Below, piece after piece: positions 17,175-25,951 of a stretch of DNA of 64,000 bases; the stretch's first letter is position 1; every line of letters starts with the position of its first letter. A program made the position numbers and the translations under genes. Location of the stretch: NCBI RefSeq assembly GCF_023630255.1, contig NZ_JALPRS010000001.1, positions 2,170,001-2,234,000 of the forward strand, in the 5' to 3' direction. The notes under the pieces were generated by a model. The model saw nothing but the letters and a program-made list of their open reading frames with translations, was not told the origin of the DNA and did no database searches. Source of the DNA: Pontibacter deserti (lineage in GTDB: Bacteria > Bacteroidota > Bacteroidia > Cytophagales > Hymenobacteraceae).

Positions 17175-19796
17175 TTAACCCAACGTATTCAATAACTGTT
17201 CCAAACTGTATTCGTCGGTTACTAAAACTTCGCGGGCCTTGCTTCCCTCAAACGGACCAACTATTCCGGCAGCCTCCAGCTGGTCTATCAAACGGCCTGC
17301 GCGGTTGTAACCCAGCTTCAGGCGGCGCTGCAACAACGAGGTACTTCCCTGCTGGTGCTGTACTATAATGCGGGCTGCTTCTTCAAACAATGGATCTTTA
17401 GAGCTTGGATCGAAATCGGTCTTCTCGGCACCGCTGTCATCACCCACAAACTCTGGCAATAAATACGCATCGCTGTAGCCTTGCTGTCCGCCAATAAAAT
17501 CGCATATCTTGTCTACCTCAGGAGTGTCCACAAAGGCACATTGTATACGAATTATGTCCGAACCGATGGAGAACAGCATGTCACCCTGACCGATCAGCTG
17601 ATCAGCACCACCGGCATCCAGGATAGTTCTGGAGTCGATCTTAGAAGTAACTTTAAAGGAGATACGCGCCGGGAAGTTAGCCTTGATGATACCCGTAATT
17701 ACGTTTACCGACGGACGCTGCGTAGCCACAACTAAGTGTATACCAATAGCTCGTGCCAGCTGGGCCAGACGTGCAATCGGTGTTTCCACTTCTTTACCGG
17801 CAGTCATCATCAAATCAGCCAACTCATCTATAACCAACACAATGTATGGCATAAAGCGGTGGCCTTTTTTCGGATTCAGGCGGCGCTCCACAAACTTGCG
17901 GTTATACTCTTTCAGGTTACGGCAGCCGGCATCTTTCAGCAGGTCGTAGCGCATATCCATCTCCATACACAGCGAGTTCAGCGTATTCACTACCTTTTTA
18001 GTATCGGTAATAATGGCTTCTTCAGTATCAGGAAGTTTGGCTAAGAAGTGGCGCTCAATCTTATTGAACAGCGACAACTCCACCTTCTTCGGGTCAACAA
18101 GTACAAACTTAAGCTGCGATGGATGACGCTTGTAAAGCAAAGAGGTAAGTATAATATTCAGACCAACTGATTTACCCTGACCGGTAGCACCTGCCATCAG
18201 CAAGTGCGGCATTTTGGCTAAGTCGGTAATGAAAACTTCGTTGGTGATGGTTTTACCGAAAGCAATCGGCAGGTCCATTTCGCTCTTCAAAAACTTCTCC
18301 GTAGAAAGTATAGATTTGATCGACACCATTTCTTTCTTGGTATTCGGCACTTCTATACCTATCGTTCCCTTACCCGGAATCGGCGCAATGATACGGATAC
18401 CAAGTGCAGCTAAGCTCAGGGCAATGTCGTCTTCCAGGTTCTTGATCTTGGAGATACGCACACCGGCATCCGGCACAATCTCATATAATGTTACAGTCGG
18501 GCCGATAGTAGCTTTAATGCTGGCAATACCAATGTTATAGTTGGCCAGTGTCTCTACGATCTTGTCCTTGTTGGCTTCCAACTCTTCTTTGGTAACCGAT
18601 ACTTTGCTGGCACCATAATCGTTGAGCAGGTCTATAGTTGGGTACTGGTAGCGGGCAAGATCAAGAGTAGGGTCATAGTTCTCTATCGCGTCGCCGGTTT
18701 CTTCTACCGGGATATCTTCAATCTGCAGGTCCAGGTTCAGTTCATCTTCGCCTTCGGCAGTATCAAATTCGGCTTCCGCCTCATCTTCTTCAAAAAGACT
18801 TTCGTCTTCTATGTCCAGTTCCAGGGCAGGTGCAGCAGGTTTAGGCGCAAGAGGCGGTATAGAACGCAATTCCATTTCCAAAGCCTGGTTTATGGCATCT
18901 TCTTCGTCTTCATCAAAAAATTCTTCTTCCTCTTCTTCATCAAACTCAAGCGAAGCAGTAGGATCAGCGTTATGGTTGATGTTGCGCGGTGTACCATGCA
19001 ATATTTCTCCTATCGAGGAAGCTGCTCTGGTTTCCGGCTGCACCTCTTCATTGGCCTCATCTGATGCTTTACCCCAGGTAAGGCTGGTGATATCGAAGAA
19101 GAACACGAGGAATATCAGGAACAAGAAACCCAGCACTAAACCTGATCCCCACCCGATCAGCGACGACATCCAGATAGCAGTTTCAATACCGATGCCGCCA
19201 CCTAAAAAGCCGAAATCTTCTACAATACCGGCAATATGTACTATATAGCCCAGCGTTAAGCTCAGCCATAACATGCTAAAGCTGCACAGCCCCAGTACAT
19301 ACGACAGTGAAATGGTGACACGTCGGAAAACAATGCGGGCTCCGGTAAAAAACACAATCGGGATAGCAAAGAAGGCCCCAACGCCCAGCCACTTGTAAAT
19401 AAAGATATGAGATAACCACGCGCCAAACAGGCCCAGCCAGTTTTCTGCTTCCTGTCCGCTTTCTTTCAAACCGGTTCCATCTACCGATTCAACTACACTC
19501 TGGTCGGCAGGGCCGGTAAAAATATACGATACGAACGCAATGACCATGCAGAACGAAAGCAGCAGAAAGAAAAAGCCGAAAAACAGCTTTATCCGCCTGT
19601 CTTGCAGGAAGCTTATTTTAAAGCTCGGAAATTTGATGCTCGGGAAAGAGAATTTAAATGATCTTCCGGATTTCTCCTTCGGTTGCGCCTGACTTCTGGG
19701 TGTATTAGCTGCAGTACGCGGCTCATTTCGTCCCCTAAATTCATTCGTTGCCCTTCTCCCGTTCAGCGGTTCGTTTCTGTACGTGTTCTTTGCCAT
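17175..19796 (-). CDS. ftsK: DNA translocase FtsK/SpoIIIE
   Basis: ATP-driven DNA pump at the division septum, clearing chromosome termini and activating XerCD. The 873-residue protein has a basic N-terminus, four membrane segments (about 70-92, 130-152, 160-190, 205-235), a long acidic linker (about 245-370, with runs of Glu/Asp), the alpha-beta motor with Walker A GATGQGKS at 536-543 and Walker B VLVIDELADL, and a gamma winged-helix domain (about 800-873). XerD is encoded 5 kb away. Polymorphic acidic linkers are normal for the family. Confidence 0.97.
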   Translation of the reverse strand: MAKNTYRNEPLNGRRATNEFRGRNEPRTAANTPRSQAQPKEKSGRSFKFSFPSIKFPSFKISFLQDRRIKLFFGFFFLLLSFCMVIAFVSYIFTGPADQSVVESVDGTGLKESGQEAENWLGLFGAWLSHIFIYKWLGVGAFFAIPIVFFTGARIVFRRVTISLSYVLGLCSFSMLWLSLTLGYIVHIAGIVEDFGFLGGGIGIETAIWMSSLIGWGSGLVLGFLFLIFLVFFFDITSLTWGKASDEANEEVQPETRAASSIGEILHGTPRNINHNADPTASLEFDEEEEEEFFDEDEEDAINQALEMELRSIPPLAPKPAAPALELDIEDESLFEEDEAEAEFDTAEGEDELNLDLQIEDIPVEETGDAIENYDPTLDLARYQYPTIDLLNDYGASKVSVTKEELEANKDKIVETLANYNIGIASIKATIGPTVTLYEIVPDAGVRISKIKNLEDDIALSLAALGIRIIAPIPGKGTIGIEVPNTKKEMVSIKSILSTEKFLKSEMDLPIAFGKTITNEVFITDLAKMPHLLMAGATGQGKSVGLNIILTSLLYKRHPSQLKFVLVDPKKVELSLFNKIERHFLAKLPDTEEAIITDTKKVVNTLNSLCMEMDMRYDLLKDAGCRNLKEYNRKFVERRLNPKKGHRFMPYIVLVIDELADLMMTAGKEVETPIARLAQLARAIGIHLVVATQRPSVNVITGIIKANFPARISFKVTSKIDSRTILDAGGADQLIGQGDMLFSIGSDIIRIQCAFVDTPEVDKICDFIGGQQGYSDAYLLPEFVGDDSGAEKTDFDPSSKDPLFEEAARIIVQHQQGSTSLLQRRLKLGYNRAGRLIDQLEAAGIVGPFEGSKAREVLVTDEYSLEQLLNTLG

Positions 19797-19874
19797 ACCC
19801 TTCGACTAATTAGAATTCCAAATTTACATTTTTTGGATGGAATGCGAAGAGCAAATAGCAGGCCGTTGAAAAAT

Positions 19875-20906
19875 TTATCTGGTCAGCAGTTTCTTGTTTA
19901 TCTGGGTGATGAGTGAAGGGCCTTCGTAAATGAAGCCAGTGTACAGTTGCACCAGGTCAGCGCCTGCGTCCAATTTCTCAATAGCATCATCAGCGGTCAT
20001 AATTCCGCCTACGCCAATGATTTTTATACTTTGTGGCAAATGCTGGCGCAGGTACCGGATAATCTCTGTTGAGTGTTTGGTTAACGGTTTTCCGCTCAGG
20101 CCACCAGCTCCTATGTTCTGTACTTTTTGTGTTGCCGTGTGCAGTCCGTTGCGGTTTATAGTTGTATTGGTAGCAATAATACCGCTGAGTTTCGCTTCCT
20201 GGGCTATTTCGATGATGTCGTTAAGCTGGGGCTCGTTGAGGTCCGGGGCTATTTTAAGCAGCAGCGGTTTTGGTTTTGGCATTTTGCTGTTCTGCTCCTG
20301 TAATGCCAGCAACAGTTGCTGCAGCGGTTCTTTTTCCTGCAAAGCACGCAGGTCCGGGGTGTTTGGCGAACTTACGTTTACCACAAAGTAATCCACCACA
20401 TCATATAGCGCCTTAAAGCAATACAGGTAATCGTTCAGAGCTTCTTCGTTGGGCGTTACTTTGTTTTTGCCGATGTTGCCGCCAACTATAATGTTGCTCT
20501 TGCGGGTTCTCAAACGAGCAACAGCAGCATCTACGCCTTCGTTGTTAAAACCCATGCGATTAATAATAGCCTGGTCCTCAGGCAGGCGGAACAAGCGCGG
20601 CTTAGGGTTACCTTCCTGTCCTTTTGGTGTCAGCGTCCCGATCTCGATAAAACCAAATCCCAGGTTCGCTAGTTCGTCAATCAGCTTCGCATCCTTGTCA
20701 AAACCGGCCGCCAGACCTACCGGGTTCGGAAACTTCAGCCCAAATAATTCGCGCTCCAGCTTCGGGCTCTGCACCTGAAACATGCTGTTGCTTATACTTT
20801 TCGCAAACGGCAGTTTGTAAACAGTTTGCAGGGCATCAGTGGTCAGGTAATGAACTTTCTCAGGGTCGAGTTTGAAGAGTAGCGGACGAAGCAGGCTTTT
20901 ATACAC
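19875..20906 (-). CDS. pyrD: Dihydroorotate dehydrogenase (quinone), class 2
   Basis: Oxidises dihydroorotate to orotate with FMN, passing electrons to quinone at the inner membrane. The 343-residue protein has the N-terminal amphipathic membrane-association helices of class 2 ([20 protein letters not shown]), FMN-contacting [14 protein letters not shown] (about 61-74), the catalytic serine region [12 protein letters not shown] (about 176-187) and the FMN phosphate site [15 protein letters not shown] (about 299-313). Monocistronic; a TATCTTTG box lies about 35 bases upstream. Several AAGTATA/TATACTT words fall inside it. Confidence 0.96.
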   Translation of the reverse strand: MYKSLLRPLLFKLDPEKVHYLTTDALQTVYKLPFAKSISNSMFQVQSPKLERELFGLKFPNPVGLAAGFDKDAKLIDELANLGFGFIEIGTLTPKGQEGNPKPRLFRLPEDQAIINRMGFNNEGVDAAVARLRTRKSNIIVGGNIGKNKVTPNEEALNDYLYCFKALYDVVDYFVVNVSSPNTPDLRALQEKEPLQQLLLALQEQNSKMPKPKPLLLKIAPDLNEPQLNDIIEIAQEAKLSGIIATNTTINRNGLHTATQKVQNIGAGGLSGKPLTKHSTEIIRYLRQHLPQSIKIIGVGGIMTADDAIEKLDAGADLVQLYTGFIYEGPSLITQINKKLLTR

Positions 20907-20937
20907 GGCGGTAGCTTAAGGTTATACTTGCTGCCAA

Positions 20938-20945
20938 CAAAGATA
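20938..20945 (-). promoter_or_regulatory. Probable -7 element of pyrD
   Basis: TATCTTTG on the minus strand fits TAnnTTTG and is 32 bases upstream of the ATG; no -33 element is clear. Confidence 0.45.
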
Positions 20946-21006
20946 GGGATTGCAGTTAGAAATTTAGAAAGTTTGGATGTTAGAAAATTGGGCAGGTTGT
21001 TATCTA

Positions 21007-21534
21007 TTATTCTGCCAGCAGAGCATTTAACTTGCTTTTAATTTTTGAGCTGTTAAAGTTATACATATCTGTTCCCTCTGAATCCTTCCTTACTTCTACA
21101 GGCAGCGTCCCAGTACTAACCTCTCTTATTATACCTGCCTTATCTATAAGAATAGTCTGAGGTAATGAGTTACCAAAGTTCATCATATAATTTCCGCTGG
21201 AGGGTAACACCGCGAAATCAAACTGATTCTTTTTAAAAAACTTCCGAAGGGTAGCTTTGTCTTCCGGAGACATGGATATAAATACGACCTCCTTACCTGC
21301 AAACTCCTTCTTTAATTTGTTTAGTTCAGGCATTTCTAAAATACAGGGTTTACAAAATGTAGCCCACAGATTCAGTACTATCACTTTTCCTTTTAAAGCT
21401 TCAGAAGCGTATGTTTCTCCAGCAATGTCCTGAGCAGAAAAGGGTATAGCAGGTGTTCCGTTAAATTTATCAGTTTCCTGTGCCTGAACGGAGAAGGCTA
21501 AGGCAAACCCTAAAATAGCAAGGAGTATTTTCAT
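21007..21534 (-). CDS. TlpA-like thioredoxin-fold protein, exported
   Basis: A 175-residue periplasmic thiol-disulfide protein. A signal peptide (1-18, ending SVQAQE) leads into an AhpC/TSA-Redoxin domain with IVLNLWATFCKPCILEMPEL (about 52-71), active-site CKPC. QTILIDKAGIIREVSTG (about 135-151) is the cis-Pro-side segment. TlpA/ResA proteins reduce disulfides, for example during cytochrome c maturation; the actual client is unknown. It sits 41 bases after the M48 protease stop, on the same strand, and may be the last gene of that unit. Confidence 0.9.
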   Translation of the reverse strand: MKILLAILGFALAFSVQAQETDKFNGTPAIPFSAQDIAGETYASEALKGKVIVLNLWATFCKPCILEMPELNKLKKEFAGKEVVFISMSPEDKATLRKFFKKNQFDFAVLPSSGNYMMNFGNSLPQTILIDKAGIIREVSTGTLPVEVRKDSEGTDMYNFNSSKIKSKLNALLAE

Positions 21535-21575
21535 GTTAGTAGTATTTCAGGCTTGTTACTGGCCGGAATGTCTGA

Positions 21576-22640
21576 TTACTTCTTCAGCTTTGCCCAGTCT
21601 GCTTCCAACTCGTGGTTTGGCTCAGGTTTATACTTTGTCTCTTTTATCTGGATTTCTATTTCTTTGATGCGGTCGTTGGTGCTGGGGTGTGTGCTGATAA
21701 ATTTCAGGAACTCAGGATCATCTGACTGTAGTCGCTCCATCAGCCACACCATACCTTTGGGGTTCAGTTTGTTTTGCTTCAGGAGTTCCAGACCAGCTTT
21801 GTCAGAATCTGATTCGGCACTGCGGCTGTATTCCAGGTTATTCAGGGTAGAAGCATTATCTACTATCACGGCTGCAATGCCACTTACATCACCAAAAAGT
21901 ATAGACAACAGCATATAATAAGATAAACTGCGGGCTAAGGCTTTGGTAGAGTGGCGCATCTGCACGTGGCCTATCTCGTGGCCCAGCAAGCCAGCCAGTT
22001 CTTCGTGATGCTTCATCTTATCCAATATGGCATCATGCACCACTACAAACCCGCCCGGTACGGCAAAGGCATTTACTGCATCATCTTTTACTACCGTAAC
22101 TGTTATCGGAAAATCAGATTTCACATCCAGCGCTGCCAGATACTCACGTAATGCAGCAGTTTTAGCGGAATCTATCGTTTGACCCAACATCAACTGCTCG
22201 TGCAACTGCTCTCCCATAGCCCGCTCATACGCTAACGGAAAATGTGCTGCGGCTTTTTCGGCCAGTGCCGGTACTCCCCACACAAACAGCACTATAGCCA
22301 ATGTCAGCAAGCTTAGTCCACCTACCAGCAAGCCTTTTATACCTGTTTTCTGAAAGGCATTATACTTTGATCTCAGGAATTTGGCGTCGCTATACTTCTG
22401 CTCCAGCGCCTCTCTAAAGCCCTGCTCAAACACAGCTATACTTTGCCTCGGAAAATCGCCGTACTCTAGTAGGGTAGTTGCATCATTAAATTCTGATTTA
22501 TGTATTTCAGACAGTTGCCAGATCTCAGTGCCGCTTTCTTCGCCGGCCTGCCAGGCAACACGGATGTAAGTGGGCTCGAGTGTAATGAAAGCGGGCATAC
22601 CTTTAGAGGTACGCCCGTTATAATATTTTCCTTCAAACAT
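21576..22640 (-). CDS. M48 family metalloprotease with N-terminal DUF7092-like domain
   Basis: A 354-residue membrane-anchored zinc protease. Residues 1-90 (MFEGKYYNGRTSKGMPAFIT onward) resemble the small beta domain found before some M48 peptidases; one membrane helix follows (about 105-128); the catalytic HExxH motif is in LLGHEIGHVQMRHSTKALAR (about 238-257), with the third zinc ligand probably the Glu in SAESDSDKAGLE (about 291-302). M48 members take part in envelope protein quality control. The gene begins five bases after the DUF898 stop, so the two form an operon. Confidence 0.9.
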   Translation of the reverse strand: MFEGKYYNGRTSKGMPAFITLEPTYIRVAWQAGEESGTEIWQLSEIHKSEFNDATTLLEYGDFPRQSIAVFEQGFREALEQKYSDAKFLRSKYNAFQKTGIKGLLVGGLSLLTLAIVLFVWGVPALAEKAAAHFPLAYERAMGEQLHEQLMLGQTIDSAKTAALREYLAALDVKSDFPITVTVVKDDAVNAFAVPGGFVVVHDAILDKMKHHEELAGLLGHEIGHVQMRHSTKALARSLSYYMLLSILFGDVSGIAAVIVDNASTLNNLEYSRSAESDSDKAGLELLKQNKLNPKGMVWLMERLQSDDPEFLKFISTHPSTNDRIKEIEIQIKETKYKPEPNHELEADWAKLKK

Positions 22641-22645
22641 AATTG

Positions 22646-23626
22646 CTATACTAATCCAATGTCCAACATGTCGGCCATGTCTTCAAAGGTAGCATTTTTA
22701 TAGTCTTCTTCGGTCTGCGCCAGCGCATCCGGATTGAATTCTCCAAGTATTTCGCAGTTGTTAAAGATCGCAGCCATTGTTCGGGTAACTACCCAGGCGT
22801 AACCAAGACCAAGTGTAAATATCATGATCAGCAGGTTACCAACAGCCAGTTTAAAATACTGCCCACCCGTCAGCGACGAATCGAGGCGGCTATACTTGCC
22901 ATCCTGCTCAATTAAAATGTTATTGATATAGAAGTGTATCAGGTCTTTCATGTACCAGAAGCCATAAATACCAAAAGTTATTACCGTCAGGAAATAGCCT
23001 TTGATGTGCACCAACAACAGGTCGCTGCCATCGCCGATAAAGCGGAACTTTGCATTTCCGAAACGGGTGTTGCCCAGTATCTCTTTGCGCAGGTTTGTTT
23101 CGAACCAGAAGCCATAAATACCCAATGTTATTACGCTTAGGAAGAAACCTGTAAAGTACACTTTATACATGTTGCCCAGCGTGCCACGGTAGCCCATATG
23201 TATGCCACGCCAGCTGGTGCGCGACGTGCGGTATCGCATCATGCCATGTATAGCCAGCGGTATAAGAGCCAGTATACCAATAAAATAAGCTGCGAAGCAT
23301 AAGAATTTAACGCCGTTATCGCCATGCATATAACCATACATGAACACGCCAATCAGCACAGCAAATATGCCCAGGCCCTTAATAAAGCCAATAAACATTT
23401 CTTTACCAGTACCATGAAAGGTAAAAGGGCTGCCAGCCAGTTCGGTTTTGCGGTAAATGTACTGTAGGTTTTTAGCTTTCGCCCATGGGTAGTATAAGCC
23501 CAGCGTTACCAGCATAAGCGCTATGTTCACGATCTGGATGCTGAAAAGCTCAGAGCCCTGTCCTTTAAAAGCCAGGGTTGGATTGGTAACAGTTGTTTCC
23601 TGTTTTAGAGTAGAAGTTTCGTGCAT
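22646..23626 (-). CDS. DUF898 (YjgN-like) membrane protein
   Basis: A 326-residue inner-membrane protein with about six to eight hydrophobic segments. It contains internal repeats of the pattern F(K/H)G(Q/T)G...(Y/F)(P/G)(W/F)xxxxxxxxIxxxTxxGxxxFxF: KGQGSELFSIQIVNIALML (about 21-39), HGTGKEMFIGFIKGLGIF and GDGSDLLLVHIKGYFLTVIT. These are hallmarks of DUF898/YjgN. Function unknown. It is the first gene of a tight operon with an M48 protease. Confidence 0.87.
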   Translation of the reverse strand: MHETSTLKQETTVTNPTLAFKGQGSELFSIQIVNIALMLVTLGLYYPWAKAKNLQYIYRKTELAGSPFTFHGTGKEMFIGFIKGLGIFAVLIGVFMYGYMHGDNGVKFLCFAAYFIGILALIPLAIHGMMRYRTSRTSWRGIHMGYRGTLGNMYKVYFTGFFLSVITLGIYGFWFETNLRKEILGNTRFGNAKFRFIGDGSDLLLVHIKGYFLTVITFGIYGFWYMKDLIHFYINNILIEQDGKYSRLDSSLTGGQYFKLAVGNLLIMIFTLGLGYAWVVTRTMAAIFNNCEILGEFNPDALAQTEEDYKNATFEDMADMLDIGLV

Positions 23627-23757
23627 AAGGTTTGTTTAGGTTGGTTGATAGATTAGTAAGTATAGCCTGCATCTTTAAATCATACAGATTATCCTCTTCT
23701 AAATATATATAACACAAGCTATATTACCAAATGCGGGAGGGAGTTTTTGGTTAGAAT

Positions 23758-24162
23758 TTAATCTCTATAAGTACCTTCAACTATAAACTTTTCGCCAAAT
23801 GCTTCCTGCAGCCACTCCTGGTATACTTTAGTTGTATGACGCTGCCAGATGTATAGTTTATGCGTCTTACCGGCTATAGTTACATACACTTTGTTTTGCC
23901 AACTAGAATGTTTGAGTAATATTCCACAATCAGAGCCATAGCTAACTTTCTTATAGGTATGTTCTTTTAGAAAGTTCTCAAAGTTTTCAAGAGTCAAGCC
24001 ATCTACGGGGTCTGTGAAAATTGGTAATTCACGGGAGATATAATATTTGATCGAAGCTTTCCTATTTAGTGTTACAAAAAAAAAGTGATAGTCTAATAGT
24101 AGTAACACCGCAGTATTCCACCCAAGATACCCGAATTGACCAAGGACTTTCATTGGCTTCAA
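23758..24162 (-). CDS. Hypothetical protein, 134 residues
   Basis: A protein with one N-terminal hydrophobic stretch (about 8-32, AVLLLLDYHFFFVTL) that may be a membrane anchor, then a soluble mixed alpha/beta part. SYGSDCGILLKHSSWQNKVYVTIAGKTH (about 75-102) looks like paired beta strands, and the protein ends AFGEKFIVEGTYRD. I do not recognise a family. ATG at residue 1 or 4 are equally possible starts. It stands alone between DUF898 and xerD with low GC. Confidence 0.6.
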   Translation of the reverse strand: MKPMKVLGQFGYLGWNTAVLLLLDYHFFFVTLNRKASIKYYISRELPIFTDPVDGLTLENFENFLKEHTYKKVSYGSDCGILLKHSSWQNKVYVTIAGKTHKLYIWQRHTTKVYQEWLQEAFGEKFIVEGTYRD

Positions 24163-24197
24163 AGACTAATTTTTCAGTTCTTAAAGTTTGAAACAAC

Positions 24198-25097
24198 CTA
24201 ACTCCTCGGATGAAAATCCTTGATCACCTGTTTCAGGTAATCTCTGTCTAAGTGAGTATATATCTCGGTGGTGGTGATGGATTCGTGGCCCAGCATTTCC
24301 TGCACGGCACGCAGGTCGGCGCCGCCTTCTATTAAGTGCGTAGCAAACGAGTGACGGAACGTGTGCGGGCTTACCTGTTTCTGTATTCCGGCTTTGGCGG
24401 CCAGGTCTTTAATGATCGTGAATACCATAACCCGAGTAAGCTTGGCACCTCGACGGTTCAGGAACACAAAATCCTCATGCCCTTTTTTGATCTTGAGATG
24501 GCAGCGCACACCCTCGCGGTATAACTGGATATGCTTCAAAGCATCGCGACCGATAGGCACTAATCTTTCCTTGTCGCCTTTACCGGCCACTTTTAAAAAG
24601 CCCATATCTTCGTACAGGTTGCTCAGTTTCAGATCCAGCAACTCCGAGACACGCAGACCAGAACTATAAAGTGTTTCGAGCATGGCACGATTACGGGTAC
24701 CTTCGGGCGTAGACAGGTCTATGGCTGCCAGCAGTTGCTCGATCTCATGAAAATTCAGCGTATCGGGCAGTTTGCGATCCAGTTTAGGGGCTTCTATGGT
24801 TTCGGTAGGATCGGTGGTCATCATATCTTCCATGATCAGGAACTTGTAATAAGCCCTGATACCGGAAAGTGTTCGTGCCTGAGAGTGCACCGTCATGCCC
24901 AGTTCGTTTACCCATTCCAGGAAATCGCGAAGTATAGCCGGCGTTATGTTTTCTGGTGCAACCTGTAATCCTTTCAGTTCCAAGAAATCTGTCAGCTTAC
25001 GCACATCGCGCAGGTAGGCTTCCACGGAGTTACCCGACAACGATTTCTCCAGGCGCAGGTATTGCTCAAATTGCTTTACAGTGATATTCCAGGTCAT
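24198..25097 (-). CDS. xerD: Site-specific tyrosine recombinase XerD
   Basis: A 299-residue recombinase for dimer resolution at dif with XerC and FtsK. The N-terminal SAM-like core-binding domain covers about 1-90, and the catalytic domain carries R149 (SGLRVSELL), K173 (GKGDKERLVPIG), H245 and R248 (SPHTFRHSFATHL), H271 (LGHESITTTEIY) and nucleophile Y280. All six catalytic residues are present and length is normal. No dif-like site is visible in the window. The gap upstream holds the large inverted repeat at 25142-25304. Confidence 0.95.
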   Translation of the reverse strand: MTWNITVKQFEQYLRLEKSLSGNSVEAYLRDVRKLTDFLELKGLQVAPENITPAILRDFLEWVNELGMTVHSQARTLSGIRAYYKFLIMEDMMTTDPTETIEAPKLDRKLPDTLNFHEIEQLLAAIDLSTPEGTRNRAMLETLYSSGLRVSELLDLKLSNLYEDMGFLKVAGKGDKERLVPIGRDALKHIQLYREGVRCHLKIKKGHEDFVFLNRRGAKLTRVMVFTIIKDLAAKAGIQKQVSPHTFRHSFATHLIEGGADLRAVQEMLGHESITTTEIYTHLDRDYLKQVIKDFHPRS

Positions 25098-25141
25098 GCG
25101 GAGTTAGAAAGTTTACAAGTTAGAAAGTTTAGGAGTTGTCC

Positions 25142-25304
25142 AACCACCCCTACCCCTCCTTGTCTAAGGAGGGGAGCCTGTAGTTACCAATTATTAACTA
25201 CAGGTTCTATAGTTAAATGTCTTTACACCTAAAACACTAACTATAAATAATAAAGAAAGAGAAGCAAAACTCCCCTCCTTAGACAAGGAGGGGCAGGGGT
25301 GGTT
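25142..25304. repeat. Nested inverted repeat in the xerD-aroQ gap
   Basis: Two 35-base arms, 25142-25176 and 25270-25304, are inverted copies with a single mismatch. Each arm is itself a palindrome with CCCCTCCTT and AAGGAGGGG halves around GTCT or AGAC. Between them lies another hairpin, CCTGTAGTTA/TAACTACAGG (25177-25204). A worn copy of one arm lies at 45119-45172. The 319-base gap holds no gene. Confidence 0.85.
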
Positions 25305-25366
25305 TGACTCCTCTCAACAATTCAACAATTATAACAATTTAAAGTATGGCAAATATAGTTATTCCT

Positions 25367-25374
25367 TACCTTTG
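25367..25374 (+). promoter_or_regulatory. Probable -7 element of aroQ
   Basis: TACCTTTG is an exact TAnnTTTG match, 43 bases upstream of the aroQ start chosen here. It supports starting the protein at 25417 rather than 25372, which lies within the box. Confidence 0.55.
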
Positions 25375-25416
25375 CAGCATCCGTTTTATGCGGAAAACCA
25401 GCTACACGCAAACTCT

Positions 25417-25869
25417 ATGAAAATACTGATCCTGAATGGCCCTAACCTGAATTTGCTGGGCATCCGTGAAAAAGCAGTTTATGGCTCCCGTTCTTTTGAA
25501 GATTATTTCGAAGAACTGAAGGAAACTTTTCCGGCGCTGGAGCTTTCCTACTTCCAGAGCAACACCGAAGGCACCCTGATCGATAAGCTACACGAAGTTG
25601 GATTCAGTTATAAAGGAATCGTGTTCAACGGCGGTGCGTATACGCATACTTCGGTTGCTATTTCAGATGCCGTTAAAGCCATCGAAACACCGGTTGTAGA
25701 GGTGCACATCTCTAACATTTACGCCCGTGAGGCTTTCCGTCATAAAAGCATGATTGCGCCTTATTGCGCCGGAAGTATAGTGGGTTTCGGATTAGAGAGC
25801 TACAGGCTGGCGCTGCAATACTTTGAGCGGTTAAAACCAAAACAAATAGGCTTTGGCTCTAATAAATAA
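25417..25869 (+). CDS. aroQ: 3-dehydroquinate dehydratase, type II
   Basis: Third step of the shikimate pathway, 3-dehydroquinate to 3-dehydroshikimate. The 150-residue size and dodecamer-type motifs are standard: MKILILNGPNLNLLG at the start, catalytic tyrosine in the AVYGSRSFED lid, SNTEGTLIDKLHE (about 46-58), NGGAYTHTSVAI (about 69-80), VHISNIYAREAFRHKSMIAP (about 96-115). The start at 25417 matches the family; the longer frame adds 15 unusual residues and overlaps the promoter box. Followed after 82 bases by a class V aminotransferase. Confidence 0.96.
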   Translation: MKILILNGPNLNLLGIREKAVYGSRSFEDYFEELKETFPALELSYFQSNTEGTLIDKLHEVGFSYKGIVFNGGAYTHTSVAISDAVKAIETPVVEVHISNIYAREAFRHKSMIAPYCAGSIVGFGLESYRLALQYFERLKPKQIGFGSNK

Positions 25870-25951
25870 GAAGTAATGCCGTTAGTGTAGCGAATTTAAG
25901 TTTTCACATAGAGACTATAGGATTAATACTATATTTTCTTTATTTTCCCGA

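Noticed and set aside
25098-25416. A possible CRISPR-like repeat region
   Set aside because: The repeated units are two inverted arms and one internal hairpin, not regularly spaced direct repeats with unique spacers, and no cas gene is present.
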